A DNA stretch of 25,293 bases from Verrucomicrobiota bacterium (lineage in GTDB: Bacteria > Verrucomicrobiota > Verrucomicrobiia > Opitutales > Opitutaceae), in NCBI GenBank assembly GCA_023426435.1, contig JAFAAS010000140.1, positions 1-25,293 on the forward strand, given 5' to 3'. The notes below the pieces were generated by a model that saw only the letters and a program-made list of their open reading frames with translations, did no database searches and was not told the origin of the DNA. Shown here in pieces: positions 15,171 through 22,566 of this stretch. Made by a program: the position numbers and the translations under genes. The stretch's first letter is position 1; the number at the start of each line of letters is the position of its first letter.

Positions 15171-15974
15171 TCACAACGCCTGCTTCAAAAGCGCCGCGAT
15201 CCGCTCGTGGTATCCCCGGCTCAACTTCAGCTTCGTCCCGTCCTGCAAGATCACCGCATACTCGCCGGCAAACGAGGGACTCAGCTTCCGCATCCGATCC
15301 ACGTTCACAATCGTCGACCGGTGAATCCGGATAAATCGCTTCGGATCCAGCCGCGCCTCCAGCCGCGCCATCGTTTCACGCATCAGATGAGTTTTCCCAC
15401 CCACGTGAAACTTCATGTAGTCGCCCTCCGCCTCGATCCAATCGATCTCCTCCGCCTTCAGGAAAAAAATCTCCCCCGACGATTTCACCAGGATCCGCTC
15501 GCTGACCGCCGGCGGCCCGCCGGTCTGCAGGTAGTCGAGCAACTGATACAATCGCGCGTCCACTTGCTGCGTCTGCCGGTGACGCACCGCATCCTTCGCC
15601 CGCTTCAACGCCGCCTCGAACCGCGCGTCGTCATAGGGCTTCAACAGATAATCCACCGCGCTCACTTCGAACGCGCGCAGCGCATGCTCGTCGTAAGCGG
15701 TCACGAACACCACCACCGGCGCCTGCTCCGCTCCGACTCGCGTCAGCGTTTCGAACCCGTCGCATCCGGGCATCTGCACATCGAGAAACACCAGCGCCGG
15801 GCGCCGCTCCACGATCAAGTTCGCCGCCTCCACCCCGCCCGCCGCCTCGCCCACAATCTCGATCGCGGGATCGCGCTCGAGCAACAGCCGCACACCGCGG
15901 CGCGCCACGGGTTCGTCGTCGACGATGATCGTGCTGATGCGGGAGACATGACCGGGGATGTGGTTCGCATTCAT
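15171..15974 (-). CDS. LytTR-family response regulator (AlgR/LytR-like)
   Basis: 267 aa. The receiver domain covers 12-130, with acidic pocket Asp19-Asp20 (VDDEP), phosphoacceptor Asp65 (FLDVQMP), switch Thr92 (FVTAYDEHA) and Lys112 (LLKPYDD). The LytTR DNA-binding domain covers about 160-262: ILVKSSGEIFFLKAEEIDWIEAEGDY, HLMRETMARLEARL, RFIRIHRSTIVNVD, LKLSRGYHERI. LytTR proteins bind phased direct repeats; four candidates lie upstream of the partner kinase (17068-17156). The ATG overlaps the kinase stop (ATGA), so translation is coupled. ATG 15974 is preferred because it gives the 4-nt overlap and a normal receiver start. All key residues are present, so a working regulator is expected. Confidence 0.93.
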   Translation of the reverse strand: MNANHIPGHVSRISTIIVDDEPVARRGVRLLLERDPAIEIVGEAAGGVEAANLIVERRPALVFLDVQMPGCDGFETLTRVGAEQAPVVVFVTAYDEHALRAFEVSAVDYLLKPYDDARFEAALKRAKDAVRHRQTQQVDARLYQLLDYLQTGGPPAVSERILVKSSGEIFFLKAEEIDWIEAEGDYMKFHVGGKTHLMRETMARLEARLDPKRFIRIHRSTIVNVDRMRKLSPSFAGEYAVILQDGTKLKLSRGYHERIAALLKQAL

Positions 15975-17068
15975 GTGCGGTAAGGTAAAACGATCTCCAC
16001 GCAGACGCCGCGACCCGGCTCGCTGTTGAGCGTGAGCTGCGTGTGCGCGCCATAAATTTTCGCCAGGCGTTCGCGCGTGTTCGCCAGGCCCACGCCTTCT
16101 TTCGCGCGGCGCGCCCCGTTCACGATTCCCGGGCCGTCGTCGCGCACCTCCAGTCGCAGCCGGCCGCCTTCCACGCTCGCCTTCACGTGCACGTGGCCCG
16201 GCTCCGCCTTCGGCGCCACACCGTGCAGGATCGCATTCTCCACAATCGGCTGCAGGATCAGATTCGGAATTCGCGCCACCAACGCCGCTGGATCGATCTC
16301 CATCGCCACGTTCAACCGATCCGAGAACCGCGCCTTCTGAATCTCGATGTAGTGCGCGAGAAATTCCAACTCCTGCTGCAGCGTCACTTCCGGCACGCCC
16401 GTGTTGTCGAGCGACATCCGCAACAACGAGCTCAGCCGCGCGAGCAGGTTCACCGCGTCCGCATTGCGGCCTTCCCGCACGAGCACCGCCACCGTGTTCA
16501 TGGTGTTGAACAGAAAATGCGGATGCATCTGCTGCCGCAGCGCCTTCAACTCCGTTTCGATCAATCGCGCCTCGAGCTGCGCCGCCTTCAGCTCCTCGTT
16601 CTTGTATTTCCGATAAATCTCGAGGCTGTAGCCAAACGCCACCACGCCCCAATAAAACGCCATGTCGACCATGTTGCGGCCGTGAAACCCGTCCAACGCG
16701 ATCGCCCAAAATCCGCTCTCCCCTTCCTCCGGAAAGAAGATCGTGTGACTCCAGATCCGCCCGAGATAAAACGTCGCCATCACCACCACGCTGCCCAAAA
16801 GGTGAAACGCAATTCCGCCCACCCAGCGTCCGCGCTCCAACGGCATCTTCTCGCGCATCCGTAATATCAGCGGCGCCACCATCGCCCACATCGCCGCCCG
16901 CCCAAACTGCGGCACCGCCATCGCCACGAGATCCCAATCCATCTCCGCCTCGCGGCCGGAATACAGCATCTCCGCCCGCATGTGGAAATACAGCTCCACC
17001 GTCAGCACGAAGCCCATGAAGATCGCCGCCGCCGCGATCACCGTGTATCTCGCCCAGGCCTTGTTCAT
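15971..17068 (-). CDS. LytS/AlgZ-type membrane sensor histidine kinase
   Basis: 365 aa. Four hydrophobic segments at about 6-28, 50-70, 82-106 and 132-152 make a membrane sensor without a recognisable ligand domain; a coiled linker (KYKNEELKAAQLEARLIETELKAL) follows. The His_kinase family motif is RQQMHPHFLFNTMN, with His184 the likely phosphoacceptor. The ATPase has PIVENAILHG (Asn278), DDGPGI (310-315) and GVGLANTRERL. This is the AlgZ/LytS/YehU class that partners LytTR regulators, and such a regulator overlaps its 3' end by 4 nt. The chosen ATG abuts the first of four AlgR-like boxes. A later ATG at 17017 would cut into the first membrane segment, so 17068 is preferred. Confidence 0.92.
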   Translation of the reverse strand: MNKAWARYTVIAAAAIFMGFVLTVELYFHMRAEMLYSGREAEMDWDLVAMAVPQFGRAAMWAMVAPLILRMREKMPLERGRWVGGIAFHLLGSVVVMATFYLGRIWSHTIFFPEEGESGFWAIALDGFHGRNMVDMAFYWGVVAFGYSLEIYRKYKNEELKAAQLEARLIETELKALRQQMHPHFLFNTMNTVAVLVREGRNADAVNLLARLSSLLRMSLDNTGVPEVTLQQELEFLAHYIEIQKARFSDRLNVAMEIDPAALVARIPNLILQPIVENAILHGVAPKAEPGHVHVKASVEGGRLRLEVRDDGPGIVNGARRAKEGVGLANTRERLAKIYGAHTQLTLNSEPGRGVCVEIVLPYRT

Positions 17069-17156
17069 GCGACGAACGGTTGTTCCGCTGCGACGAATCC
17101 GACACAAGCGATAACTCCCGCATCTGCGACGAACGCCCCGTTTCCTGCGACGAACG
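17068..17156 (-). promoter_or_regulatory. four phased LytTR/AlgR-like boxes upstream of the kinase gene
   Basis: On the + strand TGCGACGAA occurs at 17068, 17089, 17125 and 17146, so start-to-start distances are 21, 36 and 21. On the minus strand the boxes read CCGTTCGTCGCA (first), GATTCGTCGCA (second) and GCGTTCGTCGCA (third and fourth). AlgR is known to bind CCGTTCGTC, and LytTR proteins bind pairs of 9-bp direct repeats spaced about 21 bp. The boxes fill the 115-nt gap before the kinase-regulator genes, pointing to autoregulation. The nearest box touches the start codon, so the promoter is either upstream of all boxes or the start lies downstream. Confidence 0.7.
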
Positions 17157-17183
17157 CCGAACCCGAGCGTCGCTCGCAACCCT

Positions 17184-18173
17184 TCAACCTCCCGCGCCCG
17201 CGCGCCGAAACCGCGCCACATCCCAGTTCGCCGGCAACTCCGTTCCATCGCGCAAACCTTCCGCCCAAGCCCGGGCCAGCGCCGGCGCATACAACGCCCC
17301 CTTCGCTCCCAACCCACAAAAAATCCCGCGACGCGCTTCCTTCGAAATCCACCCGATCACGGGCCGTTTGTCCGGCGAATACACGCGCACGCCCGCCGTC
17401 TGGCCCACGATTTCGAACTCTCCAAAACCCATCGCATCCACACTGCGCTCGAGCTCACTCCGCGCTTTTTCCGTCACCGCGAAATCCCGCCGCCCCGGTT
17501 CGTTCGTCGCCCCCGCTTTCGCCAAACCATCGCCCGTCGCCACCAGCCAGTGCCGCCGATTCCACACCACGCCCGGATCGAGCCCGCCCATCCGCAGTTC
17601 AACGCATTCACCTTTTGAATACCGCCAGTCGACCGCGCCGGCTCCCTCCGCTTCCGCGCCGCGACAATCGATCGTTACCCCATCGCCCGCCTTTGCCTCC
17701 CCCATTTCCATTCGCTCCTCGCGCAAAATCCCGCGCTCCCGCCAGCGCTCCCGCGACAACCCAATCAATTTCCCCAGCTCCACCCGCGCCGCACCGCCCA
17801 CCCAAAATCCCTCCGCATCCGCGCTCTCCACAAACGGCGCCAGCGCCCCGCTCGCGCTCTTCTCCGCGAACACGTCCCGCTCCCGCTCATCCGCAAACCA
17901 CCGCCGCACGCGCATCTCGCGCCACAGCGTTTCGCCCAGCCTGCGCTCAATCCCGCGATAACATTCGCGCGCCACCGGCAGCAGCGTCTCGACCCCTTCG
18001 CTTTTCACCAGCCGCCTCCCCGTGATCGGATTGATAATCCCGGCCGCCACTTTCGTCGCCGCCCGCCCATGGCCGGCATCCACAACCGAAAACGCGACCC
18101 CCATCCGCTCCAACTCCCACGCCAGCAGCGTCCCCGCCAATCCCTGCCCAACAATCAACACCGATGACTTCAA
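17184..18173 (-). CDS. FAD-dependent oxidoreductase (DAO family)
   Basis: 329 aa if started at TTG 18173. The dinucleotide-binding motif VGQGLAG lies at 8-14, followed by SVVDAGHGRAATKVAAGIINPITGRR, typical of a group of bacterial DAO-family flavoproteins related to the oxidase half of MnmC. The C-terminus has VYSPDKRPVIGWI and GIFCGLGAKGALYAPALARAWAE, the second FAD-contacting region. It should be a cytoplasmic amine or amino-acid oxidase-like enzyme; the substrate is unknown. No ATG precedes the Rossmann motif closely. TTG is preceded by GGAGG at 18178-18182 with a short 4-nt spacer, and a GTG three codons later is an alternative. The gene lies 115 nt upstream of the kinase gene on the same strand. 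It may be co-transcribed with it, but the boxes between suggest a separate promoter. Confidence 0.82.
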   Translation of the reverse strand: MKSSVLIVGQGLAGTLLAWELERMGVAFSVVDAGHGRAATKVAAGIINPITGRRLVKSEGVETLLPVARECYRGIERRLGETLWREMRVRRWFADERERDVFAEKSASGALAPFVESADAEGFWVGGAARVELGKLIGLSRERWRERGILREERMEMGEAKAGDGVTIDCRGAEAEGAGAVDWRYSKGECVELRMGGLDPGVVWNRRHWLVATGDGLAKAGATNEPGRRDFAVTEKARSELERSVDAMGFGEFEIVGQTAGVRVYSPDKRPVIGWISKEARRGIFCGLGAKGALYAPALARAWAEGLRDGTELPANWDVARFRRAGAGG

Positions 18174-18426
18174 GCGGCCTCCATGCGTTGCAAAACGATT
18201 CGCGCAAGCGTCGAAGGCCCACCTTCCGGAAGCAACGAGCAAAGCTCTGCCTCCCCGTCGCATATCGGCTCGTGCGCAAAAAACGCACATCTTTCGGATT
18301 AGCGTTCCGCTCTATCCCGGGCGAATGTCCCCGGCCAGGCACGCGGCGACCGCCGTCATCTCGTCAGCGTTCGTCACCGACGCGCTCGCTTTCGCAAACT
18401 TCCCGTCACCCTTCGCTCACTTCATC

Positions 18427-18939
18427 ATGACCACCGCTCAACACTCCTCCAAAAAACCATGGGCCGGCCTCCTCATCCTCGTGCTCGCCGGAATCGCCGT
18501 CGGCCTTTGGATGCACGATCGTGGAGATCACGCGGCTGGACACGATCACGCCCACCACGACAGCTCTGCGTTGTCGCTCGACGATGGAAAACGCTGGGCC
18601 ACCGACGCTCCCCTGCGCTTGGGCATGGAACGTATCCGCAACGCCACCACCACCGTCGTCGCCCGCCGCACCACCAACGGAGTGGATGCCGCCACCGCCG
18701 CGTCCCTGTCGAACGCCATCAATGAGAACGTGAACTATCTCATCGCGAACTGTAAGCTGCCCCCGAAGGCAGACGCGGCGCTTCACGTGATTATCACCGA
18801 TCTCTTGACGGGAGCGGGCGCCCTCAACGCCCACCCTGAATCGCCGGAAGGCCTCGACCGGATCATCGCCGCGCTCAGGGTGTATCCGGAATACTTCGAT
18901 CACCCGCAGTGGCAGCCGCTCGACGCGCACGGCTCATAA
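18427..18939 (+). CDS. membrane-anchored His-rich protein resembling DnrO-like small proteins
   Basis: 170 aa. One transmembrane or uncleaved signal segment lies at 12-29 (WAGLLILVLAGIAVGLWM), then a His/Asp-rich stretch with His30, 35, 39, 41, 43 and 44 (DHAAGHDHAHHD), a likely metal-binding patch outside the membrane. The folded part carries LDDGKRWATDAPLRLGMERIR, IANCKLPPKADAALHVIITDLL and EYFDHPQW. I recall these motifs from small periplasmic proteins annotated DnrO-like in gamma-proteobacteria, sometimes near metal-resistance genes. That assignment is from memory and the function is not known. The gene is divergent from the FAD oxidoreductase gene across 253 nt with no feature recognised. 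No Shine-Dalgarno is seen. An in-frame ATG at 18022 was rejected as it overlaps the oxidoreductase gene. Confidence 0.75.
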   Translation: MTTAQHSSKKPWAGLLILVLAGIAVGLWMHDRGDHAAGHDHAHHDSSALSLDDGKRWATDAPLRLGMERIRNATTTVVARRTTNGVDAATAASLSNAINENVNYLIANCKLPPKADAALHVIITDLLTGAGALNAHPESPEGLDRIIAALRVYPEYFDHPQWQPLDAHGS

Positions 18940-18977
18940 TCAGCCGCGACTCAACCTCAGCAACGACCAAAGCTTCA

Positions 18978-19066
<89 letters not shown>

Positions 19067-19148
19067 GGCGCAGGAACGCGAGACCGTAGGCCCCGGCCCC
19101 GAAAACGGAAGCAGAATTTTTGAACAACCGATTCCGCCTCGCCGGCGC

Positions 19149-20150
19149 TCAAAGATACCTCTCGATCAATCGCCTCAGCACCGGCCGCACCTGCCGCGCC
19201 AGCGTCGCATTCGCAAACCCCACCCACGCCACCGCGGTCGTGGTGTCCAAGGGCGCGTTCAACCGCTTCCCTTCCAAACTTTCCACAATCCCTCCCGCTT
19301 CCCGCAAAATCAGCTCCGTGCAGATATCGTAAGGATGACAGGTCAGCGACGACTCGATCCCAAGCTTCGCAAACACCCGCGGGCGAATATCCCCCACCAT
19401 CCGGTCATGCCCCACCAGCAACTCATAAATCTGCCCGCCCGTGCTGATGTATTGATCGTCAAACACCAGCGGCGATCCCTGCGCCTCGCCATATAACTCC
19501 CGCCACAACTCCTCCTCGATCTGCGCCGTCAACGCCTTCCCTTCCGGAAAAAACCGCGCCAGCGACGCAAACCCGTGCCGAAAGTCCTTCGCCCCCGAAA
19601 GCCGCGGCACGAACTTCTTCTTCTCTCCCGTTCTCACATCCACCGCTTCCGCCACCACGCCGCGCCGCCCCGCCCCTCGCACGACACTGATTTGATCCGC
19701 CCGCCATTGCTTGCTCGTCGGCAACTCCGTCATCACCGCCATCTCGATATCCTTCAACGTCGTCCGCCCGCCACGCTGTCGCGCCAGCCCCGTCAACACC
19801 CACGCGCTCCGTTTGTCATGCATCAACCCGCGCGTGCCATCGATCGGATCCAGGATGCATTTGAACTCCGTTCGCTCCACCGGCGTCCCTCGCGGAAAGG
19901 TCGTCACTTCTTCCAATCCTTCCATCACCAGTTCGACCGTCCACGTCTTCGGCCAGTGTTCTTCAAACCAGCCCACGATCGCCGCCTCACTCAGCCGATC
20001 GATGCGGTAAATCGTGTCCGCCGCCGTCACCGCCGCCACCTCCCCAAACCGCTTCGCCTGCCGCGCCCGCGCAGCCATCAGCGTTTCCCGAATCGTTGCA
20101 TGCAACGCGCAGATCGATTTCCGCGCTTTTTCCAAGCGGCCGTCCTTCAT
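19149..20150 (-). CDS. inositol-monophosphatase-family phosphatase
   Basis: 333 aa from ATG 20150. The family's metal-binding signature is clear: ILDPIDGTRG (Asp101, Asp104) and PYDICTELILREAGG (Asp275), a variant of WDxAAGxLIxxEAGG in which Tyr replaces Trp and Cys-Thr replaces Ala-Ala. The upstream Glu motif is less canonical (LVMEGLEEV). The protein is longer than typical IMPases (about 260 aa), with an N-terminal helix and an insert near 140-235 (KFVPRLSGAKDFRHGFASLARFF). Family members remove phosphate from inositol phosphate, PAP, histidinol phosphate or sugar phosphates; which one applies here is open. A GTG start at 20168 is possible, but the ATG six codons in is preferred. Confidence 0.85.
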   Translation of the reverse strand: MKDGRLEKARKSICALHATIRETLMAARARQAKRFGEVAAVTAADTIYRIDRLSEAAIVGWFEEHWPKTWTVELVMEGLEEVTTFPRGTPVERTEFKCILDPIDGTRGLMHDKRSAWVLTGLARQRGGRTTLKDIEMAVMTELPTSKQWRADQISVVRGAGRRGVVAEAVDVRTGEKKKFVPRLSGAKDFRHGFASLARFFPEGKALTAQIEEELWRELYGEAQGSPLVFDDQYISTGGQIYELLVGHDRMVGDIRPRVFAKLGIESSLTCHPYDICTELILREAGGIVESLEGKRLNAPLDTTTAVAWVGFANATLARQVRPVLRRLIERYL

Positions 20151-20489
20151 CGCGCGCCCACAAAACACAAAGCACTCGTGTTGGCGAAAAATTACTCAAC
20201 TCCCCGCACTATCGCGCCGTTATAAGGTCCAATCGCGCTCCCCCCGCTCCTCATGGAGCCACCCCACCCACGACTCTGGGTTCCGTTCCGCGCGAGCGCC
20301 GGTAGGCGGATTGCGCGAACCGCATCGCGACCGACTGCACTTTGCACGGAAACCGATGTTAAAAGGTTGTCACGAGATTCGTGTCTAAAATTTATATCGT
20401 TATAGAAAAGGCAGTTACGCGATAATCGACCGAGCTGGCACGCGACGAGGTATAGGGAGCCCGTCGCACACACATTAACCTTTTCTCCT
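20151..20489. other. 339-nt divergent intergenic region before the sigma-factor gene
   Basis: This region separates the IMPase-family gene (minus) and the ECF sigma gene (plus). It holds an AT-rich island at about 20355-20410 in an otherwise GC-rich window, with a palindrome and possible promoter elements (listed separately). An 8-nt element AAAAGGTT (20361-20368) recurs inverted as AACCTTTT (20477-20484) next to the sigma-factor start. No credible gene is seen. Confidence 0.5.
20359..20405 (+). promoter_or_regulatory. possible promoter with palindromic operator for the sigma-factor gene
   Basis: An interrupted palindrome CACGA-GAT-TCGTG (20371-20383) is embedded in AT-rich sequence. A TTGTCA (20367-20372) could be a -35 element, with TTTATA/TTATAT (20391-20397) as -10 at a spacing of 18-19. 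The palindrome would lie between the two elements, where a repressor or autoregulator could act. The start of the gene is about 90 nt downstream, so a leader is implied. Weak matches only. Confidence 0.3.
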
Positions 20490-21230
20490 ATGCCAGCCTA
20501 CGTTCCCACTTCCACCAAACAGGTTCGCGCTTCCCAGACCGAAAACGTCCGCCGCGTCACTCCCGACGCCGCCATCGATGACGCTCTCGTCAAGCGCTTC
20601 GCCGAGGGTGACGAGTCCGCGTTCGTCGAAATCATGGAGCGCTACCGCGGCAAGATCTTCACCGTCACGCTTGGTTTGCTCCGCAACCACGCCGACGCCG
20701 AAGAAATCACCCAGGACACTTTCATCCGCGCGCATCGCGGTCTCGCCAACTTCCGCGGCGACTCCTCCCTCGCCACCTGGCTTTACCGCATCGCCGTAAA
20801 TCTGGCCCGCAACCGCTACTGGTATTTCTTCCGTCGCCGCCGCCAGGATTCCCTCTCGCTCGATTGCGCACTCAGCGACGACAGCGCCGCCACGTTTGCC
20901 GACTTGGTCGCCGACGTCGTCCAAGACCCGGCCCAGGAAACCGTCGCCGGCGAATTCTCGACCTTGGTCGACATGTGCATGGAGAAACTCGACGCCCGTC
21001 ACCGCGAAATCCTCACCTTGCGCAACGTCCTTAATCGTTCCTACGAGGAAATCGCCGCCACCCTCGGCATCAATGTCGGCACCGTCAAAAGCCGCATCGC
21101 TCGCGCCCGCGAAAATCTCCGCACGCTTCTCGCCGAAGCCTGCCCCGAATTCGCCCCCGGCGCCGCCCCCGGCGAGTGGTTCCTCCCGTCGCGCGCCACC
21201 TACGGCCGCCCGCAGATCGCCTGCGCCTGA
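20490..21230 (+). CDS. ECF-type RNA polymerase sigma factor (sigma-70 family)
   Basis: 246 aa. Region 2 spans about 44-115: DESAFVEIMERYRGKIFTVT, HADAEEITQDTFIRAHRGL, FRGDSSLATWLYRIAVNLARN. Region 4 spans about 165-213: LDARHREILTLRNVLNRSYEEIAATLGINVGTVKSRIARARENLR. Regions 1.2 and 3 are absent, as in the ECF group. A 30-residue polar N-terminus and a Pro/Gly-rich tail of about 30 residues are extra. It redirects RNA polymerase to a regulon in response to a signal, usually envelope or oxidative stress. No anti-sigma gene follows; a terminator ends the transcript. The ATG is preceded by CCTTTTCTCCT rather than a Shine-Dalgarno. Confidence 0.93.
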   Translation: MPAYVPTSTKQVRASQTENVRRVTPDAAIDDALVKRFAEGDESAFVEIMERYRGKIFTVTLGLLRNHADAEEITQDTFIRAHRGLANFRGDSSLATWLYRIAVNLARNRYWYFFRRRRQDSLSLDCALSDDSAATFADLVADVVQDPAQETVAGEFSTLVDMCMEKLDARHREILTLRNVLNRSYEEIAATLGINVGTVKSRIARARENLRTLLAEACPEFAPGAAPGEWFLPSRATYGRPQIACA

Positions 21231-21285
21231 TGTATTCGCTTTGTTAGCACGTTAGTCACGACTGGTTGTTGCTCCCTCATAAACA

Positions 21286-21318
21286 GCCGCGCTGCCCCCG
21301 CAGCGCGGCTTGTTTTTT
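21286..21318 (+). terminator. intrinsic terminator after the sigma-factor gene
   Basis: GCCGCGCTGC and GCAGCGCGGC pair in a perfect 10-bp stem with a 4-nt CCCC loop (21286-21309), followed by TTGTTTTTT. It ends the sigma-factor transcript and also shows that the next gene starts further downstream. Confidence 0.93.
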
Positions 21319-21348
21319 GCACACTGCCTCACACGCTCGGAGCTAACC

Positions 21349-22554
21349 GTGACTCCGGCTCCGCTCGTCCTCACCCCGCTTCACGCCCGCCGCTTCGCCC
21401 GTCACGCCGTCCTCCTCGACTCTCCCGTCGCCGACGTCGCCTCCGCCCTCGCTCACATGGGCTACGTGCAAATCGACCCCATCAATGTCTGCGGTCGCAT
21501 GCACGATCTCATCCTGCGCAACCGCGTCCGCGATTACCGCGAGGGCGACCTGATGCGCCACCTCCACCACGACGACACCCCCGCCGCCGAGCCCCACCCA
21601 AAACCCAAAACTCACACCCCAAAACCTCGCGAGACCCGCCTCGCTTTCGAACACCACATTCCCGGCTCCAACATCCTCGTCGCCTTCCCGCTCGAAGCCT
21701 GGCTCCACCTTCTCGCCACCATGCAACGCCGCGCCCGCACGCACGGCCTTTGGTCCGGCCAACTCACCCCGCGCGAAAAAATCCTCGCCGAACGCATCCT
21801 CGCCGAAATCGCCGCGCGCGGTCCACTTTCCTCCGACGACTTCGCCGACACCGGCCGCGCCCGCCGCGTCTGGGGCACGTCCACCCTCGCCAAATCCACG
21901 CTGCAAAAACTCTTCTTCCACGGCCGCGTCCTGATCTCTCACCGGCGCGATCAACGCCGCATCTACGATCTCCCCGAACGCATCCTCCCCGCCCGCATCC
22001 TCTCCTCCCCTGCGCCTTCCTCCGCCGAAACCGCCCGCTATCTGGCCGTCCTGAAACTCCGTCAACGCCGACTCGTCCGCCTCACCCGCGACGAACTCCC
22101 CCTCGTCGCCGACCTCGTTCAACCGCTCGCCATCGAAAACGGCCCCACCCTCCACTGCCTCCGCACCGATCTCCCCCTCCTCGACCAAATCGAAAATCCA
22201 AATTCGAAAATCGAAAATCCCCTCCTCCTCGCTCCCCTCGACCCGCTGATCTACGACCGCCGTCTCACGCGCGATCTCTGGAACTTCAACTACACGTGGG
22301 AGGTTTACACCCCGCCCGCCAAACGCGTTCGCGGTTACTACGCACTTCCGATTCTCGCCGGCACGGAGATCGTCGGCCACGTCGACCCCAAAGCCGATCG
22401 CCAACACCGCCGCCTCACGATCGTTTCCCGTTCCGTCCGCCGCGGATACCGCGTCGCTCCCACCCTCGACTCACTCGCTCACTTTCTCGATCTCCGCCCA
22501 CCCCGCCGCGCACCCACATCGAATCTCAAGAATTCCCCCGCTCAACCGATCTAG
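21349..22554 (+). CDS. AlkX/YcaQ-type winged-helix DNA glycosylase
   Basis: 401 aa from GTG 21349, which has GGAG at 21339-21342, 6 nt upstream. The family start LTPLHARRFARHAVLL is followed by MGYVQIDPINVCGRMHDLILRNRVRDY; Gln41-Ile42-Asp43 is the catalytic Q-hydrophobic-D motif of the AlkX (YcaQ) subgroup, as opposed to the QxQ of AlkZ. Three winged-helix units and the C-terminal LLAPLDPLIYDRRLTRDLWNF ... GYYALPIL ... GHVDPKADR complete the fold. YcaQ from E. coli unhooks DNA interstrand crosslinks and alkylated bases, so a DNA-repair role is expected. An AT-rich insertion (22187-22220) encodes a short repeat peptide just before the conserved LLAPLDPLIYDRR. The earlier TTG at 21310 lies in the terminator and was excluded. 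Confidence 0.9.
   Translation: MTPAPLVLTPLHARRFARHAVLLDSPVADVASALAHMGYVQIDPINVCGRMHDLILRNRVRDYREGDLMRHLHHDDTPAAEPHPKPKTHTPKPRETRLAFEHHIPGSNILVAFPLEAWLHLLATMQRRARTHGLWSGQLTPREKILAERILAEIAARGPLSSDDFADTGRARRVWGTSTLAKSTLQKLFFHGRVLISHRRDQRRIYDLPERILPARILSSPAPSSAETARYLAVLKLRQRRLVRLTRDELPLVADLVQPLAIENGPTLHCLRTDLPLLDQIENPNSKIENPLLLAPLDPLIYDRRLTRDLWNFNYTWEVYTPPAKRVRGYYALPILAGTEIVGHVDPKADRQHRRLTIVSRSVRRGYRVAPTLDSLAHFLDLRPPRRAPTSNLKNSPAQPI
22187..22220 (+). repeat. AT-rich repeat insertion within the glycosylase gene
   Basis: The segment contains three copies of TCGAAAATC-like units (AATCGAAAATCC, AATTCGAAAATCGAAAATCC) in a GC-rich gene and adds the in-frame peptide QIENPNSKIENP. The composition differs sharply from the flanks. 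It resembles the dispersed short intergenic repeats that leave peptides of the NSKIENP type in coding sequence. Confidence 0.6.
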
Positions 22555-22566
22555 CTCCCATCTCGC

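Noticed and set aside
15975..17123. Extension of the LytTR-regulator frame through the whole kinase gene
   Set aside because: The kinase frame has the conserved domains over this stretch; the extension is a shadow frame. The 4-nt overlap start is normal.
21310..21348. Upstream TTG start for the AlkX-type gene
   Set aside because: It lies in the 3' arm and T-tract of the sigma-factor terminator; GTG 21349 has a GGAG at good spacing.
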